Shown piece by piece: positions 1 through 8,104 of a stretch of 64,000 bases of DNA. Position 1 is the stretch's first letter; each line of letters begins with the position of its first letter. Origin of the DNA: CAIYPG01 sp903864555 (lineage in GTDB: Bacteria; Pseudomonadota; Gammaproteobacteria; Burkholderiales; SG8-39); NCBI GenBank assembly GCA_947474715.1, contig CANJJT010000001.1, positions 186,001 to 250,000 of the forward strand. The letters run 5' to 3'. Both the position numbers and the translations under genes were made by a program. The notes under the pieces were generated by a model. It was not told the DNA's origin. It did not search any database and worked only from the letters and a program-made list of their open reading frames with translations.

Positions 1-2
1 AG

Positions 3-272
3 CCGGCAACGCTGGTGGTCGGCCTGCCGCTGAATGCCGAAGGCGGCGACCATGACATGACGCGCCGGGCGCGACGTTTCGCCCACCAGCTCGAAGGCCG
101 CTTCCGCCTGCCTGTGGTGCTGGTCGATGAGCGACTGACCTCGGCGGAGGCCGATGCGCTGCTGCGCAGCCGCGGCCGCGGTGGTCGCGCGCACAAGCAG
201 GACAACCACGCCATTGCGGCACAACTCATACTGCAGGCCTATCTCGACAGCCTGGAAAGCCCACGCGCATGA
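3..272 (+). CDS. ruvX: RuvX/YqgF Holliday junction resolvase-like protein, 3' part
   Basis: This is the C-terminal part of a RuvX/YqgF-family RNase H-fold protein; the gene starts before the window. The visible frame reads PATLVVGLPLNAEGGDHDMT near its start, matching the family's VVGLP-L-G---MT block. VDERLTSAEAD, the second conserved strand with the acidic catalytic position, follows, and the end carries the HKQDNHAIAAQLILQ helix. In other bacteria the protein acts in 16S pre-rRNA 5'-end processing and has been proposed as a Holliday junction resolvase. The stop overlaps the pyrR start as ATGA, so the two are translationally coupled. The ruvX-pyrR-pyrB order is common in proteobacteria. Confidence 0.9.
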   Translation, partial: PATLVVGLPLNAEGGDHDMTRRARRFAHQLEGRFRLPVVLVDERLTSAEADALLRSRGRGGRAHKQDNHAIAAQLILQAYLDSLESPRA

Positions 273-802
273 GCACTGCACTCCCCGACGCCGAAGCCCT
301 GTACGCCGAGCTGCTGTGTCAGCTGAAACCACGCATCGGCGCCGACACCCGCCTGGTGGGCATCATGACCGGTGGTGCCTGGCTGGCCGAGCGCCTGCAC
401 CGTGATCTGGGCATCAGCGCGCCGCTGGGCGTGCTCGACATCTCCTTTTACCGGGATGATTTCGACCAGACCGGGCTGTCCCGCAACGTCAAGCCGTCGA
501 GCATTCCGTTCGACGTGCAGGGCCGGCGCCTCTTGCTGGTCGATGATGTCCTGTACACCGGCCGCACCGTGCGCGCCGCCATGAACGAACTGTTCGATTA
601 CGGGCGTCCGGCCTGCATCGAGCTGGCCGTGCTGGTGGACCGTGGCGGGCGCGAGCTGCCCATCGCCGCGCAATGCTGCGGCGCCAGTTTCGAAGTGCCC
701 GCCGACCAGGTGCTGGTGCTGGACCGCAAGGACACCGGCACCTTCAGCCTGAGCCTGTCGGCAACCCATCGTGAACGCGCGAATGCAAGGCCGGAACCGT
801 GA
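269..802 (+). CDS. pyrR: Bifunctional pyr operon regulator / uracil phosphoribosyltransferase PyrR
   Basis: A 177-residue type I phosphoribosyltransferase. The PRPP-binding loop LLVDDVLYTGRTVRAA is intact near residues 88-103, and the flexible-loop region with ISFYRDDF lies before it. In Gram-positive bacteria PyrR attenuates pyr mRNA and has uracil phosphoribosyltransferase activity; in proteobacteria it sits in the same operon but its RNA-binding role is less certain. Here it lies between ruvX (ATGA overlap) and pyrB (GTGA overlap), consistent with one tightly coupled transcript. Length and motifs are normal for the family. Confidence 0.93.
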   Translation: MSTALPDAEALYAELLCQLKPRIGADTRLVGIMTGGAWLAERLHRDLGISAPLGVLDISFYRDDFDQTGLSRNVKPSSIPFDVQGRRLLLVDDVLYTGRTVRAAMNELFDYGRPACIELAVLVDRGGRELPIAAQCCGASFEVPADQVLVLDRKDTGTFSLSLSATHRERANARPEP

Positions 803-1755
803 TCCTCAAGAACCCGCAACTCAATGACCGTGGCGAACTGCAGCACCTCTTGTCCATCGAAGGACTGCCGCGCGAGACCCTGCAGCACATCCTCGCCACC
901 GCCGATTCCTTCATTGGCCTGACCGAGCGTGAAGTGAAGAAGGTGCCGCTCTTGCGCGGCAAGTCGGTGTTCAACCTGTTCTTCGAGAATTCCACGCGCA
1001 CCCGCACCACCTTCGAGATCGCCGCCAAGCGGCTGTCGGCCGACGTCATCAACCTGAACATCAGCACCTCGTCCACCGCCAAGGGCGAATCGCTGCTGGA
1101 CACCATCGACAACCTGGCGGCCATGCACGCCGACATGTTCGTGGTGCGGCATGCCTCCAGCGGCGCGCCCTACCTGATCGCCCGCCATGTCGCCTCGCAC
1201 CTGCATGTGGTGAATGCCGGCGACGGTCGCCATGCCCACCCGACCCAGGGCCTGCTCGATCTCTACACCATCCGTCATTACAAGAAGGACTTCTCCCGCC
1301 TTTCCGTGGCGGTGGTCGGCGACATCCTGCACTCGCGCGTGGCGCGCTCCTTCATCCACGGCCTCACCACCCTGGGTGTTCCCGACGTGCGTGTGATCGG
1401 CCCGCGCACCCTGCTGCCGGCCGGCGTCGAGCAACTGGGCGTGAAGGTCTACCACGACATGGCGCAGGGTCTTTCCGGCTGCGACGTGGTGGCCATGCTG
1501 CGGCTGCAGAACGAGCGCATGAACGGCGCGCTGCTGCCCTCGGCGCAGGAGTTCTTCAAGAGCTACGGCCTCACCCCGGAGAAGCTGGCGCGCGCCAAAC
1601 CCAACTGCATTGTCATGCATCCGGGCCCGATGAACCGCGGCGTGGAGATCGACTCCGCGGTGGCCGACGGCCCGCACTCGGTGATTCTGCCGCAGGTCAC
1701 CTTCGGCATCGCCGTGCGCATGGCGGTGATGTCCATACTCGCAGGCAACAACTGA
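799..1755 (+). CDS. pyrB: Aspartate carbamoyltransferase catalytic subunit PyrB
   Basis: Catalyses carbamoyl phosphate + L-aspartate to N-carbamoyl-L-aspartate in pyrimidine synthesis. The 318-residue protein carries the carbamoyl-phosphate motif FENSTRTRTTFE near residues 58-69. It also has the STAKGESLLDT loop that crosses subunits in the trimer and the GDGRHAHPTQGLLDLYT block. The GTG start overlaps the pyrR stop (GTGA), and the stop overlaps the next ATG (TGATG). Its partner downstream is a metal-site-deficient DHOase homologue, so this should be the class A type of ATCase, which needs PyrC' for assembly, rather than the E. coli PyrI-regulated type. No pyrI is present. Confidence 0.95.
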   Translation: MILKNPQLNDRGELQHLLSIEGLPRETLQHILATADSFIGLTEREVKKVPLLRGKSVFNLFFENSTRTRTTFEIAAKRLSADVINLNISTSSTAKGESLLDTIDNLAAMHADMFVVRHASSGAPYLIARHVASHLHVVNAGDGRHAHPTQGLLDLYTIRHYKKDFSRLSVAVVGDILHSRVARSFIHGLTTLGVPDVRVIGPRTLLPAGVEQLGVKVYHDMAQGLSGCDVVAMLRLQNERMNGALLPSAQEFFKSYGLTPEKLARAKPNCIVMHPGPMNRGVEIDSAVADGPHSVILPQVTFGIAVRMAVMSILAGNN

Positions 1756-3029
1756 TGAAAATCCATATCCAGAACGGCCGGCTGGTCGATCCGCGCAGCG
1801 GCAGCGACACCCAACAGGATGTTTACATTGCCGCCGGTCGCATCGTTGGCCTCGGCGCGGCGCCTGCCGATTTCAAGGCCCAGCGCACCATCAATGCCAC
1901 CGGCCTGGTGGTGGCACCCGGCCTGGTGGACCTGTGCGCGCGCCTGCGCGAGCCCGGCTTCGAATACAAGGCCACCCTCGAAACGGAAATGGGCGCGGCT
2001 GTGGCCGGGGGTGTCACCACCCTGTCCTGTCCCCCCGACACCGACCCGACGCTGGACGAACCCGGCCTGGTGGAGATGCTCAAGCACCGCGCGCGCAGCC
2101 TGAACCTGGTGCATGTGCATCCGCTGGGCGCCCTCACCGCGCGGCTCGAGGGCAAGCGCCTCACGGAAATGGTGCTGCTGAAGGAGGCCGGCTGCATCGC
2201 TTTCTCGCAAGCCGATGCGCCGATCGCCGACACCCAGTTGCTGTGGCGCGCCCTGCAGTACGCCTGGACCTTCGGTTTCTCGGTGTGGCTGCGTCCGCAG
2301 GATGGTTACCTGGCCCGCGAAGGTGTGGCCCATGATGGCCAGGTGGCCACGCGCCTGGGGCTGCCGGCGATCCCGGCTTCGGCCGAGATCATCGCCCTTA
2401 ACACCATGTTGCAACTGGTGCGGGAGACCGGCGCCCGGGTGCACTTCCAGCGCCTGTCCACGGCGCGCGGCGTGGATCTGGTGCGCCAGGCCAAGGCCGA
2501 AGGACTTTCCGTCACCTGCGACATTTCCGCCCACCACGCCCATCTGTCGGAGATGGACATCGGCTTCTTCGATTCGCACAGCAATCTGATACCGCCCCTG
2601 CGCTCGGAGCGCGACCGCGATGCCCTGCGCCAGGGCCTGGCCGATGGCACCGTGGACGCCCTGTGTTCGGACCATGCGCCGGTGGACGAGGACGCCAAGC
2701 AACTGCCCTTCTCCGAAGCCGAGCCCGGCGCCACCGGCCTGGAACTGCTGCTGCCGCTGGCCCTCAAGTGGGGCGCGGAAATGAAATTGCCGCTGGCTCA
2801 GACGCTGGCCACCGTGACCGAAAAGCCGGCGCGCATCATGGGCGTCCCCGGCGGCAGCGTTGCCGTGGGGGAGGCTGCCGACCTGTGCCTGTTCGACCCG
2901 GAGGCCATGGTGCGCATCACCGCCGAAGGCCTGCGGAGCCAGGGCAAGAACACGCCTTTCATCGGCTATGAACTGCCGGGCAAGGTGCGCTTCACGCTGG
3001 TGAGTGGTCTGGTGGTCTACGAGGATTGA
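1755..3029 (+). CDS. pyrC': Dihydroorotase-like non-catalytic ATCase subunit (PyrC'/PyrX)
   Basis: A 424-residue dihydroorotase-family TIM-barrel protein. The barrel start that normally reads PGLVD-H-H-REPG is PGLVDLCARLREPG here (C61-A62-R63), so both histidines of the HxH metal motif are missing. Other family features remain, such as DISAHHAHL and CSDHAP. In Pseudomonas the equivalent pyrC' product is catalytically dead and is needed to assemble the PyrB dodecamer. The one-base overlap with pyrB supports the same role. A functional dihydroorotase must be encoded elsewhere. Assignment to the family is secure; the lack of activity is inferred from the missing ligands. Confidence 0.9.
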   Translation: MKIHIQNGRLVDPRSGSDTQQDVYIAAGRIVGLGAAPADFKAQRTINATGLVVAPGLVDLCARLREPGFEYKATLETEMGAAVAGGVTTLSCPPDTDPTLDEPGLVEMLKHRARSLNLVHVHPLGALTARLEGKRLTEMVLLKEAGCIAFSQADAPIADTQLLWRALQYAWTFGFSVWLRPQDGYLAREGVAHDGQVATRLGLPAIPASAEIIALNTMLQLVRETGARVHFQRLSTARGVDLVRQAKAEGLSVTCDISAHHAHLSEMDIGFFDSHSNLIPPLRSERDRDALRQGLADGTVDALCSDHAPVDEDAKQLPFSEAEPGATGLELLLPLALKWGAEMKLPLAQTLATVTEKPARIMGVPGGSVAVGEAADLCLFDPEAMVRITAEGLRSQGKNTPFIGYELPGKVRFTLVSGLVVYED

Positions 3030-3187
3030 TCACATTTCTGTCGTCAACACAATGATGACGGATATCAGCTCTCGAATATGATCATAATGCTGGCGCCGTC
3101 TACGGTCTGCGGACCGCGCGAGCAGACAGATTCCAAGAAACAAAAGTGGACAAGCGCACAAGCGCACCAATGCAGGACAGGGAACCG

Positions 3188-4243
3188 ATGGCCGGCATGA
3201 CCCCCAGCGAAATCGTACGGCGGCTCGATGAGGAAGTGGTGGGCCAGGCGCAGGCCAAGAAGGTGCTTGCGGTGGCGGTCTACACCCACTTTCGCAAGTC
3301 CGCGCGCGCCCTCGCCCATGACAGCGGGGCCGGTGGGACCGGCGTGCTCACCAAGAGCAATATCCTGCTGATTGGTTCCACCGGCACCGGCAAGACCCTG
3401 TTGTGCGAAACACTCTCGCGCATCCTGCAGATTCCCTTTGTCACGGCCGATGCCACGACGCTGGCGCAATCCCAGTACGTCAACGAGGAGATCGAGGCCA
3501 TCCTGCAGCGCCTGCTCGACAAGGCCGGCGGGGATGTGGCGCGCGCGCAGCGCGGCATCGTCTTCATCGACGAGGTGGACAAGCTGAAGTCCGTCGATGA
3601 AGCCAAGCGCGGCAATTCAGGCGCCAGCGTGCAGCATGCGCTGCTCAAGATCATGGAGGGTTCGCAGGTGCGCCTGCAGGGCGGCGGCTACATCGACACC
3701 ACCCACCTCCTGTTCATCTGCGGCGGCGCCTTCGTTGGGCTGTCGAAGATCATCGAGAACTCCCAGTCCTACGGTTACCTGTCGCTGTCCGACGAGGACA
3801 ACCACGAGATCCTCGACCGTCTGGGCGGGCGCATCAAGCCCACTGACCTGCATACCTTTGGACTGGTGCCGGAGTTCGCCGGCCGCCTGCCGGTGATTGC
3901 CCGCCTGCAGGACCTCACCCGGGACATGCTGGTGCGCATCATGGTCGAACCCCGCGATTCGCTTTACCGGCAGTACCGCGAGCTGCTCCACTCCGATGGT
4001 GTCGAGCTCGTCATCAAGCCCGTGGTGTTCGAGCAGATTGCCGAAATCGCCATGGATTACAAGGTCGGCGCCCGCAGCCTGCGCGGCCTGTTCGAGGAAT
4101 TGCTGGTGGAAGTGCTGTATCGCATCCCCGACAATCCGGCCATCCGCAAGGTCAGCTTCAATTCCCTGTTCGAGCCGCCGGTCTACAGTGGCCTGCAGCC
4201 CTCCGGCGCGTCAGCCGTAAAACCGCCGGTGGCGCCTGGCTGA
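3188..4243 (+). CDS. Divergent ClpX-like AAA+ ATPase lacking the zinc domain
   Basis: A 351-residue AAA+ protein most similar to the ClpX core. It has Walker A GSTGTGKT (residues 63-70), Walker B IVFIDEVDK (124-132), arginine finger EFAGRLPV and sensor 2 GARSLR, all intact. The N-terminal zinc-binding domain is absent. The pore-1 loop that is GYVG in ClpX and HslU reads QYVN (96-99). The insertion carrying the RKH loop is shortened, and the IGF loop that docks ClpP is not found after the GGAF block. It probably hydrolyses ATP but is unlikely to feed ClpP in the usual way. The ATG at 3188 has AGGACAGGGA upstream; a GTG at 3146 would add 14 residues. It is not beside tig, clpP or lon. Confidence 0.85.
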   Translation: MAGMTPSEIVRRLDEEVVGQAQAKKVLAVAVYTHFRKSARALAHDSGAGGTGVLTKSNILLIGSTGTGKTLLCETLSRILQIPFVTADATTLAQSQYVNEEIEAILQRLLDKAGGDVARAQRGIVFIDEVDKLKSVDEAKRGNSGASVQHALLKIMEGSQVRLQGGGYIDTTHLLFICGGAFVGLSKIIENSQSYGYLSLSDEDNHEILDRLGGRIKPTDLHTFGLVPEFAGRLPVIARLQDLTRDMLVRIMVEPRDSLYRQYRELLHSDGVELVIKPVVFEQIAEIAMDYKVGARSLRGLFEELLVEVLYRIPDNPAIRKVSFNSLFEPPVYSGLQPSGASAVKPPVAPG

Positions 4244-4253
4244 GCGCTGCAGA

Positions 4254-4278
4254 CCGTGGCCACGCTTGCGGGCCACGG
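4254..4278. terminator. Hairpin between convergent genes
   Basis: An 8-bp perfect stem (CCGTGGCC / GGCCACGG) with a 9-base loop sits between the ends of the ClpX-like gene (+) and yggU (-). There is no clear T-tract on either side. It may help end both transcripts, but it is not a canonical intrinsic terminator. Confidence 0.4.
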
Positions 4279-4292
4279 CCATGAACCCGCGG

Positions 4293-4574
4293 CTACTTCA
4301 GCAGCCCTGCAGGATCAATCGCCGGTGCAGCCACCGACACGCGCTTGTCGCGCGAGCTCTCTCCCTTTTCCACGCACACCAGGCGCTTGGCGACGCCCAG
4401 TTGCCTGGCGATGAACGCGACCAGGGCTGCGTTGGCCTTGCCATCCACGGGAGGCGCGGCGATGCGGATTTTCAACGCCTCGCCATGCAGGCCTGCCACC
4501 GCGCTGACTTTGGCACCGGGCTGGGCATGGATGTCGAGCAGCCAGCCTGATTCGGTGCGGCGGTACCAGCTCAC
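4293..4574 (-). CDS. yggU: DUF167 family protein YggU
   Basis: A 93-residue DUF167/YggU protein. The family signature is visible as QPGAKVSAVAGLHGEALKIR followed by APPVDGKANAALVAFIA and GESSRDKRV near the end. Structures of the family show a small alpha/beta fold; no biochemical role is established. It is the last gene of the proC-yggT-yggU run, 26 bases after yggT, an arrangement seen widely in proteobacteria. Confidence 0.9.
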   Translation of the reverse strand: MSWYRRTESGWLLDIHAQPGAKVSAVAGLHGEALKIRIAAPPVDGKANAALVAFIARQLGVAKRLVCVEKGESSRDKRVSVAAPAIDPAGLLK

Positions 4575-4600
4575 GGCAAAGGCCTGGGGCAGCGTGGCGG

Positions 4601-5170
4601 CTAGAAGGGCGCTATCGCCATCATCTTCAGCTGCCGCAGCAGCATGATGGCGATCTGCGCCGCCAGCACCAGGAACAGCGGTGACAGGTCGATGCCGCCC
4701 AGCGGCGGGATGAAGCGGCGGAATGGCTTGTAGAAGGGCCGGGTCAGCGCATCCAGTACCGGCGAGAGCACCGAGTAGGGCGAGATGAACGACAGGATGG
4801 CCTGCACGATGGCCGCGCCGATCAGCAGGTAGATCGACAGGATCAGCAGCTCCCCCGCTGACACGGAAGCCAGTATCAGTACGGCCACGCCGGGGTTACC
4901 GAAGTCGTGGCCTTGCAGGGACATCAGCAGCGCCGTGATCAGGCTCTGCGCCAGCCAGGCCAGCAGCAGCGTGGCCATGTCCAGTCCCAGCAGGCCGGGA
5001 ATGACCCGGCGCGCCGGCAGTACCAGCCAGTTGGTCAGGCCGGCGATCATCTCGCCCACCGGGTTGCGAAAGGGCGCGCGCGTCCACTGCATGTGAAAGC
5101 GCAGCAGCAGCAGGTAGACGAACAGCGAACCGAGCGTGTCGACGATGAGGCTGATGATCTGGGCCAGCAT
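4601..5170 (-). CDS. yggT: YggT family integral membrane protein
   Basis: A 189-residue inner-membrane protein with two YGGT-type repeats. Each half ends in an FxNPVGEMIAGLTNWLVLPARRVIP- or SPVLDALTRPFYKPFRRFIPP-type segment, typical of the family. The function is not established in proteobacteria; relatives in phototrophs and Gram-positives affect membrane organisation and division. The ATG is preceded by AGGA at about 8 bases. The gap between it and proC is almost entirely a 53-bp terminal-inverted-repeat element. Confidence 0.9.
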   Translation of the reverse strand: MLAQIISLIVDTLGSLFVYLLLLRFHMQWTRAPFRNPVGEMIAGLTNWLVLPARRVIPGLLGLDMATLLLAWLAQSLITALLMSLQGHDFGNPGVAVLILASVSAGELLILSIYLLIGAAIVQAILSFISPYSVLSPVLDALTRPFYKPFRRFIPPLGGIDLSPLFLVLAAQIAIMLLRQLKMMAIAPF

Positions 5171-5173
5171 GCT

Positions 5174-5226
5174 AGTGTCCTGAATCGGTAGTTCGTTGAA
5201 TATGACGGTGTATCAATCGGGACACT
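5174..5226. mobile_element. 53-bp palindromic terminal-repeat element (small copy)
   Basis: The segment starts AGTGTCCTGA and ends in GGGACACT, so its ends are inverted copies of AGTGTCC, and both are flanked by CTAG. Its first 28 bases (5174-5201) match the right end of the 10.6-10.8 kb element (10788-10815, opposite strand) at 25 of 28 positions. The proC stop codon TAG (5225-5227) overlaps the element end. It looks like an internally deleted MITE or a solo repeat; no transposase is present. CTAG flanks resemble the YTAR target of IS5-type elements, but the family is not proven. Confidence 0.6.
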
Positions 5227-6037
5227 AGCCATCCCTGCCCAGCTGTTCGCCCAGTTCATGGGCGCGCTCGTTGGCGGCGCGCGCCGCCTTGCCGATGGCG
5301 GCCTTGATCTGCTCGCGCTCCATCACGGCCAGCGCCGCCTCCGTGGTGCCACCTTTGGAGGTCACCTTGGCGCGCAAGGTCGCCGGATCGTCGGGCGAGC
5401 TGGCGGCCAGTTTCGCCGCGCCGAGGAAAGTCTCCAGTGCCAGGGTGCGCGCGGCGCCGGCCTCCAGGCCCAGTTCGCGTGCCGACTGTTCCAGCGCCTC
5501 GATGAAATAGAACACATAGGCCGGTCCGCTGCCCGAGATGGCCGTCACCGGGTCGAGCAGCGCTTCGCGGTCCACCCAGATCAGCTTGCCCATGGTGCCC
5601 AGCACGCGGGCGGCCAGCGCATGTTCATCGGCGCTGATCTGTGGCGTGGCATAGGCCGCTGTCACGCCCGCGCCGATCAGGGCCGGTGTGTTGGGCATGC
5701 AGCGCACCAGCTTGGCATGACCCTTCAGCCAGCGCGCCAGATCCTGCAGCCGGATGCCGGCGGCAATGGAAAGCACCACCTGGCCGGGTTTCAGCGCCGG
5801 CAGCAGCGCCTGCACGGCCGGGCGCATTTGCTGCGGCTTCACCGCCAGCACGATGAGATCGCCTAGATCCGCGGGCGGCTCTTCCGTGGCCACCACCTGG
5901 AAGTCCTCGGCCAGCCGGGTGCGCGTGTCGGCCATGGGTTCGGTCACGGCAATGTCGCCGGCGGCCACGCCGCTGCGGCGCAGGCCGCCGATGATGGCCT
6001 GCGCCATGTTGCCGCCGCCGATGAAAGTAATCTTCAA
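5225..6037 (-). CDS. proC: Pyrroline-5-carboxylate reductase
   Basis: Catalyses the last step of proline synthesis, reducing pyrroline-5-carboxylate with NAD(P)H. The 270-residue product begins (M)KITFIGGGNMAQAIIGGL, the Rossmann GxGxM motif of ProC. The C-terminal signature ISGSGPAYVFYFIEALEQSA and the TSKGGTTEAAL block are intact. The likely start is a TTG at 6037, with AGAGG a few bases upstream; longer frames to 6142 have no family similarity before KITF. It heads the minus-strand yggT-yggU run. Its TAG stop lies within the end of the short inverted-repeat element. Confidence 0.93.
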   Translation of the reverse strand: MKITFIGGGNMAQAIIGGLRRSGVAAGDIAVTEPMADTRTRLAEDFQVVATEEPPADLGDLIVLAVKPQQMRPAVQALLPALKPGQVVLSIAAGIRLQDLARWLKGHAKLVRCMPNTPALIGAGVTAAYATPQISADEHALAARVLGTMGKLIWVDREALLDPVTAISGSGPAYVFYFIEALEQSARELGLEAGAARTLALETFLGAAKLAASSPDDPATLRAKVTSKGGTTEAALAVMEREQIKAAIGKAARAANERAHELGEQLGRDG

Positions 6038-6194
6038 ATCACACCTCTGAGGATCGGCCGTTGACGCCGGGATCAGTCCGGGCGCCACGGCAAGCCGGTG
6101 AATGCCGGGAGAGGGGCAGAGTGTGCCAGAAGTCCGCGGCAACGGACCATCGAAGCGGGCTGGGCGTGCGGCCGGCGGGGTGGCGCCTGCCTGC

Positions 6195-6899
6195 TCAGGC
6201 CTTCGTGGTTCGCGCGCCGAAGATCGCCGTGCCTACGCGCACCAGCGTCGCCCCTTCCGCGATGGCGGCTTCGAGGTCTGCCGACATGCCCATGGACAGC
6301 GTATCCAGCGGCAGGCCAGCCCGCACCAGGTCGTCCTTGAGTGTGCGCAGCAGCGCGAAGCGGCTGCGTTGCAGTGCTTCATCGGGCGTCGGTTCGGGTA
6401 TGGCCATCAGGCCGCGCAGCTTGAGTTGCGGCAGGCCGGCGATGAGTTGTGCCAGCGCCGGCACTTCGGCCGGGGCCACGCCGCTCTTGCTCGCCTCGCC
6501 GCTGACATTCACCTCGATGCAGACCTGCAGGGGCGGCAGGCGGGCCGGGCGTTGCTCGGCCAGGCGCCGCGCGATCTTCTCGCGGTCGATGCTGTGCACC
6601 CAGTCGAAGCGCTCGGCGATGGGGCGGGTCTTGTTGCTCTGTATGGGGCCGATGAAATGCCAGGTGAGGGGCAGGCCGGCCAGTTCGTCCATCTTGGCCA
6701 GTGCTTCCTGCTGGTAGTTTTCGCCGAAATCGCGCTGCCCTGCGGCCGCCGCCTCGCGCACGCTGGCAGCGGGAAAGGTCTTGCTGACCGCAACCAGCGT
6801 CACTGATCCGCGTGGGCGCTTCGATTGTTGACAGGCCCGGGATATGCGTTCCTGAATGGCCGCAAAGCTGGCTTGCAAGGTGCTTGTGGTTACGGCCAT
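6195..6899 (-). CDS. yggS: YggS family PLP homeostasis protein
   Basis: A 234-residue fold-type III PLP-binding protein (PLPBP/YggS). The PLP lysine lies in LVAVSKTFP, followed by FGENYQQEALAKMDEL and WHFIGPIQSNKTRPI, the conserved phosphate- and substrate-side blocks. VNVSGEASKSG and MGMSADLEAAIAEGATLVRVGTAIFG complete the barrel. The family balances free PLP and affects amino-acid pools. The ATG at 6899 gives the usual length; an upstream ATG at 6947 adds residues outside the family. It diverges from pilT with 90 bases between, so both promoters lie there. The pilT-yggS-proC-yggT order is conserved in many proteobacteria. Confidence 0.92.
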   Translation of the reverse strand: MAVTTSTLQASFAAIQERISRACQQSKRPRGSVTLVAVSKTFPAASVREAAAAGQRDFGENYQQEALAKMDELAGLPLTWHFIGPIQSNKTRPIAERFDWVHSIDREKIARRLAEQRPARLPPLQVCIEVNVSGEASKSGVAPAEVPALAQLIAGLPQLKLRGLMAIPEPTPDEALQRSRFALLRTLKDDLVRAGLPLDTLSMGMSADLEAAIAEGATLVRVGTAIFGARTTKA

Positions 6900-6989
6900 A
6901 ATCGAAACGCAACAAAGTGTTACAGCTTCAGGCGTCCGGTGCTGCATCCGCAGCGCCCCACCTTCAGGGAAAGTGCAGGTCGATTATAT

Positions 6990-8030
6990 ATGGATATCTC
7001 CGAGCTTCTCGCCTTCGTCGTCAAGAACAAGGCCTCTGACCTGCACCTGTCCGCTGGCGTTCCACCGATGATCCGCGTGCACGGCAACATGAAGCGCATC
7101 AACCTCCCGGCCATGGACCACAAGGACGTGCACGGGATGATCTACGACATCATGAACGACGGGCAGCGCAAGTTCTATGAAGAGAACCTGGAGTGCGACT
7201 TCTCCTTCGCCATCCCGCAGCTGGCACGCTTTCGCGTCAACGCCTTCGTGCAGCAGCGCGGCGCCGCGGCGGTGCTGCGGACCATTCCCTCGAAGATCCT
7301 GTCCCTGGAAGACCTCAAGGCGCCGAAGATTTTCCAGGAGATCTCCGACCAGCCGCGCGGCGTGGTGCTGGTGACCGGCCCGACCGGCTCGGGCAAGTCC
7401 ACCACCCTGGCCGCCATGGTGAACCACAAGAACGAAACCGAAGAGGGCCACATCCTCACCATCGAGGACCCGATCGAGTTCGTGCACGAATCCAAGAAGT
7501 GCCTGATCAACCAGCGTGAGGTCGGCCCGCACACCCTGTCCTTCAACAACGCATTGCGAAGTGCACTGCGCGAGGACCCGGACGTCATCCTGGTGGGTGA
7601 AATGCGCGACCTGGAAACCATCCGCCTGGCGCTGTCCGGCGCTGAAACCGGCCACCTGGTGTTCGGCACGCTGCACACCTCTTCGGCCGCCAAGACCATC
7701 GATCGCCTGGTTGACGTGTTCCCGGCCGCGGAGAAGGACATGATCCGCGCCATGATTTCAACCTCGTTGAAGGCCATCATCGCCCAGACATTGCTGCGCA
7801 CCAAGGATGGCAATGGCCGCGTCGCCGCGCACGAGATCATGATCGGCACGCCTGCCATCAACAACCTGATCCGCGAGAACAAGATTGCGCAGATGTACTC
7901 GGCGATCCAGACCGGCCAGCAGTTCGGCATGCAGACCCTGGACCAGAACCTGCAGCAGCTGGTCGCGCGCAACATGGTGTCGATGGAAGAGGCGCGCAGC
8001 AAGGCCGCCAACAAGGACAATTTCCGCTAG
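6990..8030 (+). CDS. pilT: Type IV pilus retraction ATPase PilT
   Basis: A 346-residue hexameric ATPase that powers pilus retraction at the inner membrane. It begins MDISELLAFVVKNKASDLHL. It carries Walker A GPTGSGKST, the Asp box TIEDPIEFVHE, Walker B DPDVILVGEMRD, the His box TGHLVFGTLHT and the retraction-specific AINNLIRE-type motif (PAINNLIRENKIAQMY). The ATG at 6990 matches the family N-terminus; the open frame extends further upstream without similarity. pilU follows 74 bases downstream. Confidence 0.96.
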   Translation: MDISELLAFVVKNKASDLHLSAGVPPMIRVHGNMKRINLPAMDHKDVHGMIYDIMNDGQRKFYEENLECDFSFAIPQLARFRVNAFVQQRGAAAVLRTIPSKILSLEDLKAPKIFQEISDQPRGVVLVTGPTGSGKSTTLAAMVNHKNETEEGHILTIEDPIEFVHESKKCLINQREVGPHTLSFNNALRSALREDPDVILVGEMRDLETIRLALSGAETGHLVFGTLHTSSAAKTIDRLVDVFPAAEKDMIRAMISTSLKAIIAQTLLRTKDGNGRVAAHEIMIGTPAINNLIRENKIAQMYSAIQTGQQFGMQTLDQNLQQLVARNMVSMEEARSKAANKDNFR

Positions 8031-8104
8031 ACGGCTGCCCCTGAGCACAGCACCAACGGCCCCACAGACGACGACCCACACACGATTCCCCACCGAGGCA
8101 GACC

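Noticed and set aside
4254..4278. Strong intrinsic terminator after the ClpX-like gene
   Set aside because: The hairpin is perfect but lacks a T-tract on either strand; reported only as a weak terminator.
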